A stretch of 64,000 nt of DNA from Argopecten irradians (GCF_041381155.1 NC_091135.1:55937997-56001996); one strand, 5' to 3'. Positions 47,001 through 60,000 are shown, counted from the first letter of the stretch. Notes: a model not told the origin generated them from the sequence alone. Program-made: numbers and translations.

Positions 47001-49480
47001 CATAGCTCTATGTTATACATAGCAGAGGTAAGGTTACCTGCCACGTTGTAAACTTAACATAGTGGTGATTGTTCCAATAGTCAATAATGTTTAAACATTC
47101 GACGATTTGGTGACTACGTACGTAGTGATTTTTGACTTTAAGTATAAAATGGTAAGGACTTTGTACTATTATCTAACACTTGGGGGAGCACATTTAATTG
47201 TCCATCGCGTGTGCCGTCGGTGACGATAGATAATAGTGCAAATGGAAATACAACACGAGTGAAATACTTTCTCAAAAACATTTTTCATTAGCCACATAGA
47301 AAACCTGTTGCGTGTGCTGTAAAACTATATAAACAAATCAATCGTTCTATCTATTTTATTAACTTACATAAGAAGGTAGACCCTGTGCCAGCCAAGAAAG
47401 TTAGGACCACCGTGAGACGCAGTAGTCGTCAGGCCTGTGTGTAGGTTAGCGAAGGAGTCATACTTGTTTGGATAGATACTCTGAAATCAGAAAGTCATAC
47501 TTAATTGGATTAAATACTCTGAAATTAGAGGTCATACTTGTTTGTATAAATACTTAAGAGTCAGAATTCATAATTGTATGGATAAATACTTTGAAGTCAG
47601 TAGTCATACTTGTTTGGATAATTTTTTTGAAATCAGAGGTCATACTTGTTTTGATAAATACTCTGAAAACAGAAAGTCGTACTTTTTTTGAATCGGATAG
47701 ATATTCTGAAACCAGAAAATCACACTTCCTTAATTATTATTCTTTTAAAAAAATGATTAATACTTGTTCAGAAAAAATACGACAATGTCATATCGACTCA
47801 TTCTTTTTTATATTACAAATCATGGTCTATGCTTACTGCTTAATAAATAGTTGTTAATCACATGGGCCTATCCAATGGGAAGTAACTCTTATTTTAGATG
47901 GAACAAAGTAGTAAGGAGAAAACAACTACATATGGTGTATTAGATAGAGCTTTACGATGGACATTATCTGTTCATCATTCCATTGCTTTGAACATTATTA
48001 ATCACCTTGTTCAGTTGTCGTTTGTTAGTATTGGTCTCTGCGATAGTGTGATTAGTGTAGCCTCACTAAAGCGTAAGACCGCGGGCACTAATGCCAGTAA
48101 CGGCGTACTGATGCTATGCTATTGCTCCACTGAAATAGTTATTGGATCACAACGTATTACTAAACGTACCGTGTCTGATTTCAGCATCTGGATAGCCCTG
48201 TGGTAGTCATTGCGTTCAACGTCTGTCAGGGCTCGGATTTCCTTTCGGACGCGAACTTCTGGTTTCTTGGCGTATCGTTTATTACGATTGGGAATGTACA
48301 ACAAGCTAGAAAACAAAATCGATTAAAATCTTGAGAGGGAATATACCATAATTTAGAAAATGAAATTATGGGAGGAAATATACCACATACTAGAAATACC
48401 AAACATTTATAAACAAGGTGAGAGGGTATAGAAAACGCCCTTATGAGAGGATATCAATAGCTACCACGTGAAGTGAAATTCATCTCATCCATCCTGGATA
48501 TCAGTCAGTTTGATATTAAGATATTTCGGAATACGATAACCTCTACCTCTCAATATAATCATAATCTCTTTGTCGTTTAAGTTAACAATTGGTCAACTCA
48601 GGGGTAGATTGAGACACATAGTGTCATCTATTGGCAAATTTAATAGTTTGAGGACAGATACGTTTTGAATGAATAGCACATTTCAGTTTGGGTAATTTCT
48701 ATATAACAGTCATCATTTGCTTACGTCGAGAACCAGTCGTACTCCTGCCGTGTGATGTTGTACCGCAGCCAGTTGTTGGCACCAGCCTGTCGCCACATAT
48801 ACTGTTGAGTACAGTGGTACCCGATCGCCTGACCAACGGTTTGAGAAATCGATGTCTGTCTGGCAAAGGACCGGAAACAATTCTCAAGGCTGCCCGGAAG
48901 GGGGATTTCCCCAATCATGGCACTCCCAAGGGTTAGGAATCCCAAGCATACCAGCAGATGGAATGTAAGACTGCCCTAAAAGATTAAAAATGTAAAACCG
49001 TTTGTATAAATCATACATGCGTAAATTCATGATTACTTGTTGTAATGATTTCTTTATAAGTAAGATTTTGAGTACAAAACACATTGAGTTTCTGAACGTT
49101 TAAGATATTACCAGATCAGAACCACAACAAACTAAATATCAGGTTCTTGTGTTAATATTTACACGAATTAGATTCGTATGTACAAATTTAATCAACAAAA
49201 AAAAAAATGAAACTCTCGTATTAATTTGTGTTATAAAACTTCACCAATGAAACTCTCGTATTAATTTGTGTGATGCCAACATTTGTTGGTATATTAGGGT
49301 ATAGGGTTAGGGTCTTACCTGTCACCTACATTAAATCTTTCAACATTAATCATTTTGTTGGTGAACAAAAGCTTGCAAAGTTTAAATCAGTTTTACACTC
49401 TAATATTAAAAGACCTTCTTTCGAAAATGTGAAATATATTGGATGTCTATGGAGAACATAAATTATAAATGTCTTACCAT
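43826..49480 (-). CDS. Tyrosinase B, large secreted form with chitin-binding-like end
   Basis: Join of 49478-49480, 48725-48975, 48170-48305, 47368-47480, 44886-46972 and 43826-44085; every junction is GT/AG and all phases agree, giving 949 residues. Signal peptide MGSLTFHLLVCLGFLTLGSA. CuA histidines 144, 153 and 162 (HGGPNFLGWHR). CuB histidines 273, 277 and 299/300 (LHGRIH, FFTHHAYVD). Then come a Cys-rich loop (CGSPYLRC), a linker with 14-15 Gln near 435, a possible furin-like site RRKR near 475, a second globular region about 575-825 with several Cys that I cannot name, and a last exon whose C-x5-C-x9-C-x12-C-x6-C spacing fits a peritrophin-A chitin-binding domain. It probably oxidises tyrosine or dopa in a chitin-bearing shell matrix. 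The enzyme call is firm; the chitin-binding call is good but inferred from spacing. Confidence 0.92.
44182..44815. mobile_element. Non-autonomous DNA transposon, copy 2, in gene B intron 5
   Basis: Same family as 32634-33446 but in the opposite orientation. It starts with TATATTTATCCTGCAACTAC, contains GTGACGTCACATTCACCGGG and TTTTTACGATATCGAAAA, and ends with AATAAACCTTGTATTGTAAG and ACTAACCATTTATTCTCTAT. It occupies about 80 percent of the 800-bp intron and its right end lies only about 70 bp from the exon 5 donor. No coding capacity. Confidence 0.8.
44886..46972 (-). CDS. Tyrosinase B exon 5 (CuB, poly-Q, second domain)
   Basis: 2,087-bp exon. Acceptor TGTTTTCCAG then GTTTGAGAATGCG; with the AT left from exon 4 this gives MFENALRQKVPTVTVPYW. 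The upstream in-frame GTG at 46981-46983 lies in the intron. The donor is GTCG|GTAAGT at 44884-44885; reading past it meets a stop within a few codons, confirming that the exon must be spliced. Confidence 0.92.
47368..47480 (-). CDS. Tyrosinase B exon 4 (CuA)
   Basis: 113 bp between CTGATTTCAG and CTTAT|GTAAGT. Encodes SIYPNKYDSFANLH and HGGPNFLGWHRVYLL with all three CuA histidines. Same length and phase as the gene C counterpart. The first ~26 bp and the acceptor are the first unit of the intronic tandem repeat beside it. Confidence 0.92.
47451..47712. repeat. ~37-bp minisatellite made of splice acceptor plus exon 4 start
   Basis: About seven degenerate tandem units. On the sense strand each resembles CTGATTTCAG|AGTATCTATC followed by CAAACAAGTATGAC, which is the real acceptor and the first coding bases of exon 4. 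Units at about 47481-47518, 47627-47665 and 47666-47710 keep TTTCAG (or the close TTTTCAG); others have decayed to TTCAAA or CTTAAG. The copies become more irregular with distance from the exon. Confidence 0.85.
48170..48305 (-). CDS. Tyrosinase B exon 3
   Basis: 136 bp. Acceptor TTTTGTTTTCTAG; the leading C completes the split Thr codon from exon 2. Encodes LLYIPNRNKRYAKKPEVRVR then KEIRALTDVER, ending MLKSDT at donor ACG|GTACGT. This basic segment leads into the tyrosinase fold. Gene A carries the equivalent sequence inside its exon 2. Confidence 0.88.
48725..48975 (-). CDS. Tyrosinase B exon 2 (signal peptide and N-terminal region)
   Basis: 251 bp. Acceptor AATCTTTTAG, then GGCAGTCTTACATTC; donor TCGAC|GTAAGC. 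After the signal peptide comes ENCFRSFARQ ... YHCTQQYMWRQAG ... NITRQEYDWFS. A nearby alternative frame containing GMLGIPNPWECHDWG overlaps by chance and meets a stop. Confidence 0.88.
49205..49276. repeat. Short tandem duplication in gene B intron 1
   Basis: AATGAAACTCTCGTATTAAT followed by TTGTGT occurs twice, about 41 bp apart. The nearby AGGGTTAGGG is only two telomere-like units and is not a telomeric array. Confidence 0.85.
49478..49480 (-). CDS. Tyrosinase B exon 1, ATG-only coding part
   Basis: Sense strand reads GACGCTGTGGAAATG|GTAAGAC. The initiator codon is immediately followed by the intron; exon 2 supplies GGC as the second codon. The arrangement is the same as in gene A, which supports both calls. 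Confidence 0.75.
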
Positions 49481-49636
49481 TTCCACAGCGTCCAGGACAG
49501 CTCGCATCATACTAGATAAAGATCAAATCGCCGGAACTTCATTGTGAAGGAGCGGTTTTTCACCTACACTCAAACATGTTATCTGAGGAAGGCATTAAAA
49601 GTGAAGATTTTTAATTGCTTTAAAGCTAAATATATA

Positions 49637-49643
49637 TTTTATA
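49637..49643 (-). promoter_or_regulatory. Possible TATA box of tyrosinase B
   Basis: Minus strand GCGTATAAAATATATA about 160 bp upstream of the start codon. It would imply a 5' UTR of roughly 125 nt, uninterrupted by introns before the ATG. TATA-like words are common in this AT-rich DNA, so it is weak. Confidence 0.3.
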
Positions 49644-51134
49644 CGCAGTTTGAAAGGAAACCTTTCCTACATTAAAGTGTGGAGTGCATGTTGATAGGAT
49701 TATTTTCTGTGATGTGGAGGTGTACGACAGGGCGATCGAGTTGTTGGCGACTTGTCTACACGCCGCAGATTGTCACCAACACGGTTTAACGACCGTGAGG
49801 GTCAACACCAGCCCAGTACAGGCTGTGATGTCATTCCATTGACTGTGGAAGTAGGGATGTTTTACAGGTATAGCAATGTGATGATAATGTGGTTTTTCAT
49901 TGATAAACCGATGAAAACTTTCATTTACTGAACTTACCAAAAACTTCCCATAACCGAAAGAAAAAATTTGCCTCCTGTTTTTTCTTCAGAGCATTCACAT
50001 CATTTATATAAATCATTAAAAACCCATTCATACCCGTATGCATGATACTTTTTTATAATAATATGTAGTCTGACTTCTTGGGCATTTATATAGCCTTTGA
50101 GCCGATCATCGGATCATCGATAAAACAACATAACATTCGGACTACACCATAGACTGCACACATTGTTAACTTCTGTTTCTTATTGCTGGTAGGTTGATTA
50201 TTTTTAATGTCATAAGAACAGTTATGAGGCCTCTGCCGCATTGAAATTTATGTTTCTGTGTTGTGAGTGTGAAATGTGAAGCTGCAGTACGATCGTATTG
50301 TATCTCTTTGTAATATCACACATGATTTCAGTGTTATCTCACTGATATATCCTGTCAAAGACAAAGAACACCCACCCAGTCTTTTTATTCTGACAACGGG
50401 CTAACCAGTCGTCCATCCCCTTTGTGGTCAACAGAAAGCAGGAGCAGAAAGAGCAACTTTTAAAGACTATGGTATGTCGTGGTTAAGGATCAAAAGCATT
50501 CAAAACCTTCCTTCTAATTAAAGAAAATTACGACAAACCACGTAAATATGGGGCGAGGGATTTATCCATTTATATCATTAGAAATCATAGTTACACGGTC
50601 AACTCATTATACTCGCCCAGAATAGCTATATATCTTACCTATAGCCCAAACCAAAATGTTTTGAAGGTTAAGAATATCACGCTTTTCACAATTTTAACAG
50701 ATTCAACACTTTATGTAAAATAGTTCTGGTGACTGTTTTTCTAATATCTTGCTCTTTCTAAAACAAGCAAACTATTATAGTGTCAGTTTACTTGATATCT
50801 TGCACATTAAAGTGTTTGTTATCTCTAGAAAAAAAAATCAAAATACTTCCGCTACAAAATTTAGACTAATAGGTTAAGTTGAAACAGTGAACCTTCAACA
50901 GCAGAAACGGACTCAATATAGCTAAAATTGTGTCGTAATGACGATTTCTGAAAGTTTGATGTAAAAAAGATGAAATTTCGGCTCTTCACAGAGCCTAAGA
51001 AGCACAAAAATTCAAAATGGCTGTCAAATTTATACTTTCTTTAATTTCTTGCATACAAAATTCTACAATAGAAATCCTTTTTATACAAACAAACAGAATT
51101 TCTAAAAAGAATATTTTGACTCATTTTTCACTGA
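49644..51134. other. Upstream region of tyrosinase B
   Basis: No gene recognised. A less AT-rich patch lies at about 49710-49850, in the presumptive promoter-distal region. Nothing else can be supported. Confidence 0.45.
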
Positions 51135-51710
51135 TTAAAGTTATATTTCACGCTAATTTCACTGTAACGACATGTCGCTTAAACATTTGATATTTAAACA
51201 TGAACATGTTACTTGATGATTTATCTCCCCAAAAGCATATGTCGGCCGAAATCTAGGGATCGCATATTCCTGGTTTTGAATAAAGCGCCTTCAATCACCG
51301 CCATGTTCAGTACCTTCGGGTTTTCCGAATCGTATCCCGTGACCGACGTCCACACGCCCTGCACGTGGTAATACAGGTAACTAGCATGTTTGTTTAAGGT
51401 TTTCCTTCTTGCTAGTATGAGCAAATCGTGCTGGCATATGTCCACAGAGCAAGTATTTGAAACGTTCAATACATCGCCGTAATTCAATGTTGTGTGTATT
51501 AAATATTGTAATGTGCGAGCATTATTTTCTTTGTAGATCCATTCTGCTGAGGTCGAACTACTTCGAGATTGTCGCGACGATGTTCGGAAGAGTTCGGAAT
51601 TATTCGTCATCTTTCGAACCTTTTTCTTACGTGTACACGCTAAAAAGATTTTTTTTTATTTTTTTATAATTAAAAATACTTCCAGTGCTGCAACTTTATA
51701 AAAAGAAAGT
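51135..51710. repeat. ~0.6-kb dispersed repeat, copy 2
   Basis: Same family and orientation as 37150-37790. In this copy the minus strand has an open frame of 129 codons (51221-51610, containing NPKVLNMAVIEGAL), but the frame is shifted and stopped in copy 1, so coding conservation is not supported. It lies about 1.6 kb upstream of tyrosinase B. Confidence 0.75.
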
Positions 51711-52989
51711 TTAAACCTCGGATAGACGGAGAGAAAAATGTGTATAACACTTAACCAGTTTTTACTATGACGAAAAGATCGAAAGTGAAAATAAAACTTT
51801 AACTTGCCACAAAGCAACAATTCATCTTGAAAATCACTAAAACTATTTTATCAAGGTGGTCAAGAGAAGATTCTTAAAAGTTGTGTCCACAATTTCTATC
51901 TATGTGTCAATTGCTCTCAAAATTGAAATCAGAGTAGACTCTCTTCATAGAACACTCTGTGTTATAGTTAATTCTGTTTAAAACGTCTGTGCGACCTATA
52001 CTGACGTGACCCGAGTGACCCGGCACACCGGAAGTACAAGTTTTTATAGTCTGGCGGAAGTTTCCGGCATCATTTTGTTTGACATTTTTGTTGTTTTGTT
52101 ACGATCCTCTGAAATAATGACATATCCACTTGCATGACGTCAACAGTTTGAGGACGAAATGTCTGACAATTCAACCATAACTATTGGCCAATTTCTATAT
52201 AGTATGTTCAGCCGGGATTTACACCAAATGTCTTTCCCCTTTACCTCTAAACTATAATCTAGTCTTTTTACATGGTATACTATATGGCAGTTAAGTGGTA
52301 ATAAAACGGTTCAGTTTGTATTTGATAGATTTGTGTTTTAAATATCTAAATGAAAGTATGTTATTAAGTTGTTTGAGTTGCTTCCCTTTTCACATCGTAA
52401 CTGAACAGTTCCTTTGTGGTCTAGAAAATAATATGAATGTATCACGCTGGTGTTTTCATTATATTTGCTGCCTAATGCTTTCTAAACGTCTTTCAGTGAA
52501 ACAAAGATACGATTTTTTCTGGCTACCTATGAATTCTCTGCTCTTTTTACCACGACATTATTTTCTTTGATTTAGTATAATTTGACTATGAAATTAAAAC
52601 AAAAGATCAAATAGATTCCCGTGAGCGACTTTTGAACTAGGTGTTTATAGATTACTCTTTTACCTTTGTTACCAATGTCTCCATGATAAACAGATATAAC
52701 TAATTTCGACATATAAAGTTGAAACAGTATGGAGGGAACGTAAGTCACATTCTTGGGAAAAGCTAGAGTTGTAATTTTATTGTCCATTTGGTATCAAATC
52801 CTACTGTCATTTTGAGTAACTAAACAAAAAGGAACCTTTCTTTATCAAAGGAAAATGGAATAATTATTGCGTCAAAGAGTATTTTCAAACTTTGTAAAAC
52901 AATTATGAAATTCCCAGCATTACCACATAATGTCAATTATTGTTTCTTATCTAAGATTGCATAGAGAACAGAGAGGCGAGGCAGACAAT
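51711..52989. other. Intergenic, nothing recognised
   Basis: No coding frame or repeat identified. Confidence 0.5.
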
Positions 52990-54090
52990 CCTATTTTAAA
53001 CATTAAAGAATTTGTGGTCAAGATATGATGTGATAATCTATATTGGAACAACTGAAGTAGAATTTCCGTCTCTTTAAAGGGATTTTTTTTATATCACCCC
53101 ATTTCAAACGATTCAACTGACTTAAGTCTTCCCATTTTCTCCTCCCTGTAGGAGTAATATTATTTTTTGTCATTATATTGTACAGATCCCTTGAGCCTTT
53201 TACAAATCTCATGAAATATTCTATATTAGTTGGAATAAAAGGATATTCTATCTGACAACATTTCCGATTCGGATTCATTCAGATATTTTTGATAGCAGAT
53301 TATAAACAATGATATTCTAAAAATTAGTATTAAACTGATAAATTTGTGTGAATTTATCAAAACTGTAAACAGTAAATGTGTCACTATCCTTCACTAAGTC
53401 ATTTACTACAGTAATGTTTTTCTTGAACCAAGCTTTACAAAAAAAAAGTTTTATCGCCAATAGCCAAATTATTATCATACAACAGAGGAAATTTCCTGAT
53501 GTTCTTTTATCTGTGTTTTTATTATATCAGCCTTAAGATTAAACCTTGTCCACGCTAGAAAAACATCTTTCCAGAATTTATTTTTAATACGTTTTTTACA
53601 TAGCCTTAAAAATCAGGACCACATTGTGAGAGCATATATAAATCATTGTGTGTTTTTAAAATAATTTGCCATTTGTCTGACTTTTTGAGTTATTTTCTAA
53701 TCCATCCCAACTTCAGTGCATCTATGAATGACCATATATTTACCATTTTGAGACCCCTTCACAGTAATTTTTGCTGATCATGTCTCTCTTTACCTTGTAA
53801 GTTTTACTATTCCACAGAAAATTAAAAAGAATAGCGTTTAATTTGTTTATAAACTGATCATCAGGAGTTGGTAGTGCTATAAATAAATGGTTGAACTGTG
53901 GTATGATTAAAGATTTTATCAGAAAAAACTCTGTCTATGTAAGTCAGTACTCTTCAACTCTTAATAAGAGATTATAGTATGACTTTTTGTATTTTTTTAT
54001 CAAAATTCAATTTGAGATAAATTAACACTAAAGTCTATTCTAAGAAGTGTAAACTTACTTTTAATCTATTGAAGATTTAATTCTGGTAAA
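52990..54090 (-). mobile_element. Decayed LINE, relative of the 5-7 kb element
   Basis: Minus-strand fragments in order from 54.0 kb downward: FIALPTPDDQFINKLNAILF then NFLWNSKTYKVKRDM, SFIDALKLGWIRK, WFKKNITVVNDLVKDSDTF, and TPTGRRKWEDLS near 53.1 kb. These line up with SFIDSLKLTWIRRL and WFQKGVVVPNDMIKNSENV of the + strand LINE at 5.7-6.2 kb. Many stops and shifts; RT catalytic part absent. Confidence 0.8.
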
Positions 54091-57000
54091 GTTAACATTT
54101 CATTCGGTAGTCGATTTCACTAGTATTGCGCCTCGTAGCCTACATTTATAGTGACCACAAAGAAAACTCAAATATCTGTATTGTATCTTCCAAAACATTC
54201 CTGGGACCAAAAGTGTGATTTTAAATATATTTTCTGGTTTTTTTTTCCAGTATGACAGTTTATATTTTTGATTACAATATAATGATATACATGAAATGTG
54301 CAATCCGATTATCTGATCTATAACAAATGGACAGTGTGTACAACTAAGGTATACTATAGTATGCTGCAACGAGATAGCATTATAAAGCATATAGCTATAG
54401 ACATAAAGCACACGTGACCTCTTGTCTGTGACCGGGTGTCCTATTCTATGTTTCAGAAAGAGGACGTTATCTTTTAGTAATGTGTTAATAGGGACTAAAA
54501 CACGTTAACTAAACATCTCAACCTTCAACCATGCGGGATGTATTTCGTCAGAATTTGTCATATTTTACAACAGACAATGAGATATAGCTAACATTATCAT
54601 ATCTCACCCCACTCATGGTCTAAAACAGACAGATGGGGGATCAAGGCTGCTTAGACGGAGAATAGACGAGTCCTCCCAGCTCCATTTGTCAAATAAATCG
54701 CACCATTTTTCACCTTACACCTGTGTATCATAAGCAGGTGTGGACATATTTCACAACTACTGCAACCTTTTAAAGGTAACCAAAGTGTTCTATTATCCCT
54801 CACATGACCTTATTGTTTGCTACATCGTTTTCATTTATCTGAGACATTTTTATTTATTTGCAATTTTGATGTATTAGTGTGGTTAACATAAGATGTTTCA
54901 CATAAGAGTAGTATCTAGTTTCCTTAATAACTTATTTGGAATTATTTATTGGATCTATTTGAAGTTGTAGTCATAGGAAGTGTTGAAAGTTTAATATCGT
55001 TTGCATGATCATTTGATGACGCTTTAAAATGAAATTAATCAAGCATTGTTTTCTTTCTGAGTAAAATTATTCAATATAATTAGATAGAATGTGATTAATT
55101 TGACGCACACTCAAGTAATTTGTAATTTGTGAAATCATGTCTAATTAAGTGTATACTATTAACGCATACATCCTAACGCAGAGATACGTAGTTAAATACA
55201 TATCTATATGACATTAACTTGTTTTTAAAATACGGGCCTTTTCATAGCATTAAACAGCAAATACCCTATATATTTCCACAATGATAGGATGAAAGAGTTA
55301 CATATACTCTCCCTTTTGCATGACTTGATGAAGTGACTAAAAGATCATCTATTCTAGTCAATCTTTTCCCCTTTTTTGCAAAAGGTCTCACTTTTACCAA
55401 CGGTTTTATAATGTAACCTGTTTGGGTTTCTCTGCACCATATTCCATTAGGTAACACTAAAAAAGTAGTGAAGATATACATTATCACAAAAAGACACGAC
55501 TTCAGGATACTGCTTTTCTCAGAACATATAGATACCCGATATACCTATGCATATATATATATCATTGCATGTGATCAGATGCTAAGCAATAAATAAACCT
55601 ATTAATCCTTAGTACTTCTCAAATCGACAAAATGATGTATTTATACCAGTGACATTGACCAAGCAGTAGTCTAAATAACCCCCATTCATTACATCGTTTA
55701 CGGTGACCTAGTTAGAAGAGGTTTGTCATATTGTCCTAGTTGATGTGCCTGGTAAGCGATGCTTCAGTGTTTGTATAGTAGTAAATCATACCTTACAACA
55801 TGACCTAGTAATTGGTCCTCAGATTGCCTAGTTAGCCTATGTTATGATACATGTATATGATCAGGATTTTCGTTGTCCCGTTTGATTAACTTTCATATCC
55901 TACATCTCATGGGTCTTGTTAAACTTATTTATTTGTTCTCCACGTTTAAAGTAATAATTATTAATTCGTCAACATTAACCCAAAGTTTATCCTTTTAGAT
56001 TAATGGGTACTGATATACTTATCTGACCATTTTTCAGCCGATTTGATCATATGACCAATGCCGAAATTGCCTGAGGCCATATGTGTCTCTCTAGTGAACA
56101 AATGGTTATATAGGGGGTCAAATGTAAGACATTTCAGTCCAAAATGTCTACAATATCACAGCCTAACGTTGAATGATAAATGACCATGTTTCGTCTGTTC
56201 TTCTTACTTAACTAACTCGTACACTAAGCTACCATTAGTCATGTTTAGATTCACTACTGTGACGGTCCGCTATGTAGGAGTGAAGTCGTGACACCCCCTC
56301 TTCTGCCGAGACAAACCTTTTCCAAACCTTTCTATGACTACGACCATTTTGACTACAAAATGGTTCGCATACTTTACATATACATGTATCAAACCATCTT
56401 AACGTTGTTTATTATTTCTTTAAATAATACAATTCATCAAAAATAGTATAAACATTAATTAACAATCTATATTATTATTTTCGGCTATTTGGCTATCAAA
56501 AGTACCAGTTGATCCGTTGCATTCTTCATTTTTAGCTTTTCATTTTGGTTTCCGTGTCCTCAGTGACAAAAAATGAAACTTTGTAGGTGACATGTCATGG
56601 TTGGGGGTTAAGGACTAGACAATACTAATGAATAGATGGAAACATAAGTATAATGCGGTTAATGTAGTTTTGTAAGGGTTTAATATGCATTTTGTCGTCT
56701 TGTAAAAAATTTCATTACTAGTGCAGGAAAGGAAATTGTAACATAAAAAATTTAAAGTCTCAAAATGGTGTGATGATTTCCTACTCTCATTTTCTTACAC
56801 GAGGTCACGTTATTTCGAGTATAAAATATTCTTAAATGTATATTTATGGCACGACAACCTGTTTGTATTATATCATGCTTTTAATATTTTTATAAATTCT
56901 TTTTTCATTGCATGCCTTATTTCTTTTGACGTGTTCGACCATTTATTTTCATTTACGCATTTTTTTTTATATGAAAACCTTAAACCTAGTCTAGTTTATA

Positions 57001-60000
57001 CCTTCCAAGTTACATTATTCACCCTTTATGATATGATAAAAGTCAAAAGATGATAAGTTTGATGTCATTCACAAAATGAACTTGTAAATGTAAAAGTATA
57101 TATGTATTGTGTTTATGTACAATATGTATATATGGTGATGAATACAGTGATAACGAATTTTATGAACATTATCTTTGTGTTAATACATTCAATGTCCACA
57201 CATTTAATGAGTAAAGGAATACATGAATGATTCAATGACAAGGGATAGAAAGGACATCTCCCGTGAATAAACTCTAATCCTCAAATGTCTTGACAGTCGA
57301 CACCAAACTTTGTCTAGCTTTAACCCATTCAAAGAGTGCTAAAACTAATTTAGTGTTTGCCACTATTATAATGATTGTTTGGTAAATACCATGTAAGGCC
57401 CGCTATGTGTCCGAAACAAACATTAAATGTTTCTTAAAAATTCTGATAACAGAAGGAAATATATATCGGTGGTTGCAAATGATTTTATAGCACCAAACAA
57501 ATGCAACATTCACTGTGCAATCTATGTTAATTCAATGAAAATTACACTGCGGTAAACATGCAGTAATTGTAAACGACCCACGTTATGAAAACGAACATTC
57601 ACATTATTTTAACCAAATTGTTAAGGAAGCTATAATAAGTATCTTTACAAAATTATTAAACTCGTTTTGCAGTTATATTTTAAAAATTAAAAACCGTTAC
57701 TGTGCTAAACAAATCTGTAGTAAAGAAAGATTGGTTCAAGTTTGTGTGTAAAAGTATAATAACTCTATGGAGATTGTGGTCAACGAGCTGAAATTATTGT
57801 TCCCCTCGACTCTACTTCTATGCAATGTTGAGACCGACGTTAGACAGCTACTAAACGTTAGATGTAGGTCGGCTACTTTTCGCCAGGGGCGTTGCATGTC
57901 TCCTTCAAATCCTGTTATTCCCTGAAATAACTGTTGAAATAAGGAAAGAACCTATAGTCAACGTTGTGTACTGTAGTTTTGTAAGTGTGTGATTGTATCG
58001 CATGGGTTTTCATAATAATTATTTCTCTATGAACATTCAAAGATATGTCAAAGTTCTACGTTATTTTTTTCGAAACCTTTTAAATTTCATTTTGTATCAA
58101 AAATAAAATTAGAATAAAGACAATAATATATTTGGTGGGTTTATTTTCTCTGTAAAAATAAATCAATTCGAATTGCTAGTAAAATCTAGATAAATGTATA
58201 CCAGTTAAACCGCCATTAAATAATGTATACTACCTACTATTATGGTTTTTAGAAGAAAATACCAGTTTAATTGAAATAGTAACAAAAGTCAAGAAAAAAT
58301 GTTATAACATATGTGTACCTCGTGTTACAATATATGCTTTGCTTCATAATAAGCGTAATGACAAGTTAATGTTCAATGACAACTGTAACCAGTTTTGGAT
58401 TTTACCACTTCCATTTTTATTGCTCGTAACAAGTGAGATGCATTTTACACTCTATGCTTCTTCATTTCATAAATTCAATAAAAACATTTGATGTCAACAA
58501 CAACAATGGAGAACGGACGACAAAGCCGGATAGAGGCGATTCACATATAAGTACTCTAGCTGGTTAAGGCTTTAACTTTATAAACAATCTAATAAATATA
58601 GAATTGATGGGTAAAGAAAGCTTCGATAATGTATATTTGCCATTATGTTATCAAATAAAACATTCCGATATATACAACAACAAAATAATGCGATTATCAG
58701 AACAAGGCTACCTAAATTGAATACCGGAAGTAGACACTCAGTAGAAGAGGTATGTCCCGTTTTACAATCGTCAGTCCTATATAAACGATAAACAGAAAAA
58801 CCTATTTCTGGCTATAGAACACAAAACGTTGAGGTAATTTCTTAATTTTGGTTTTTGACAAAATATTTTTGATTATGATCTTATATAACATGAACATCAC
58901 ATCACATAAACAACCTCAACTCAAACATAAATTTGAGTTAATATCTGTTGAGTCGAGATCAGCAACAAGGAAAATAACTAAAGGTCAACACAAGTAGTTA
59001 AAACGTTTTCGTGCATATTAGATTATTAACATACAAGAAAGATATTAGAATCAAGTTGGAGACAAGTTTGATCAATGTGAATCCCATTTGTCTGTTACTT
59101 CTTTATAGAGCTATTGAACTGATGTCTTCATTATCCATGTTAATAAAAATATCCATTTGAAAATTATTTAGATATTTTCAATTTGTCGATAAAACCTGCC
59201 GTTTAATTACCATTTGAAGGTAATATCGTAGATTTAGAATTAATAATTTGGTCGCTGACAGCTATTAGAAACATGACAATAGAAATTGACACGAAAGAAT
59301 ATAACAACCTTCTGCTTATTGTTATATAAACAAAAATAACGAGAAATAAACCAGGAAGTCTCAGGAACAGAATACGAACTTTATTTTACACTGAAAATGT
59401 ATCACAGGTTTTTAACCAAATATTTTATTTATTAGTTTATCGACATATTGATTACGAGATGATCTTATTTACCTTTAAAAAAGATGATATTCAGTTTGTA
59501 GTTAATTCATTTTTCGGTACTCTATCGTGGCGTAGTAATCCGTAGGGTAATAATAAAAGAACAGAACATTTTGATATTATCTAAAGTACAACATTGGTTT
59601 GTGGTACGACGGTTTAAAAAATTATATATTCATGTTTATAGTCAATACAACCTGATGTATCCAGAGTGTACTGGAGCAATATCAGATCAAACAAGCATAC
59701 ATACATACTACCTATAAATTATCACTCAGAAACTTCTCTGCACACGAATCACACAAAATGTTACTACATAACACTCACATAGTATTTCTAACTAGACCGG
59801 TTCCTCACAAAGCGTTTTTGAAGAAATACGTCACTTGTGCTTTTATAGTCTTACATATTATCATAATACATGACCTCATCAATGTTTGCAGGGTTTCAAT
59901 GACGTCATGATAGAGTAAGCAATGTGTAACCTCAAGAATTATGAAACATTCACTGACAGCACATAATGTCATTGATTATAGGAAAGGCAAAATAAAACTA

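Noticed and set aside
49300..49312. Telomere-like GGGTTAGGG
   Set aside because: Only about two units; no array.
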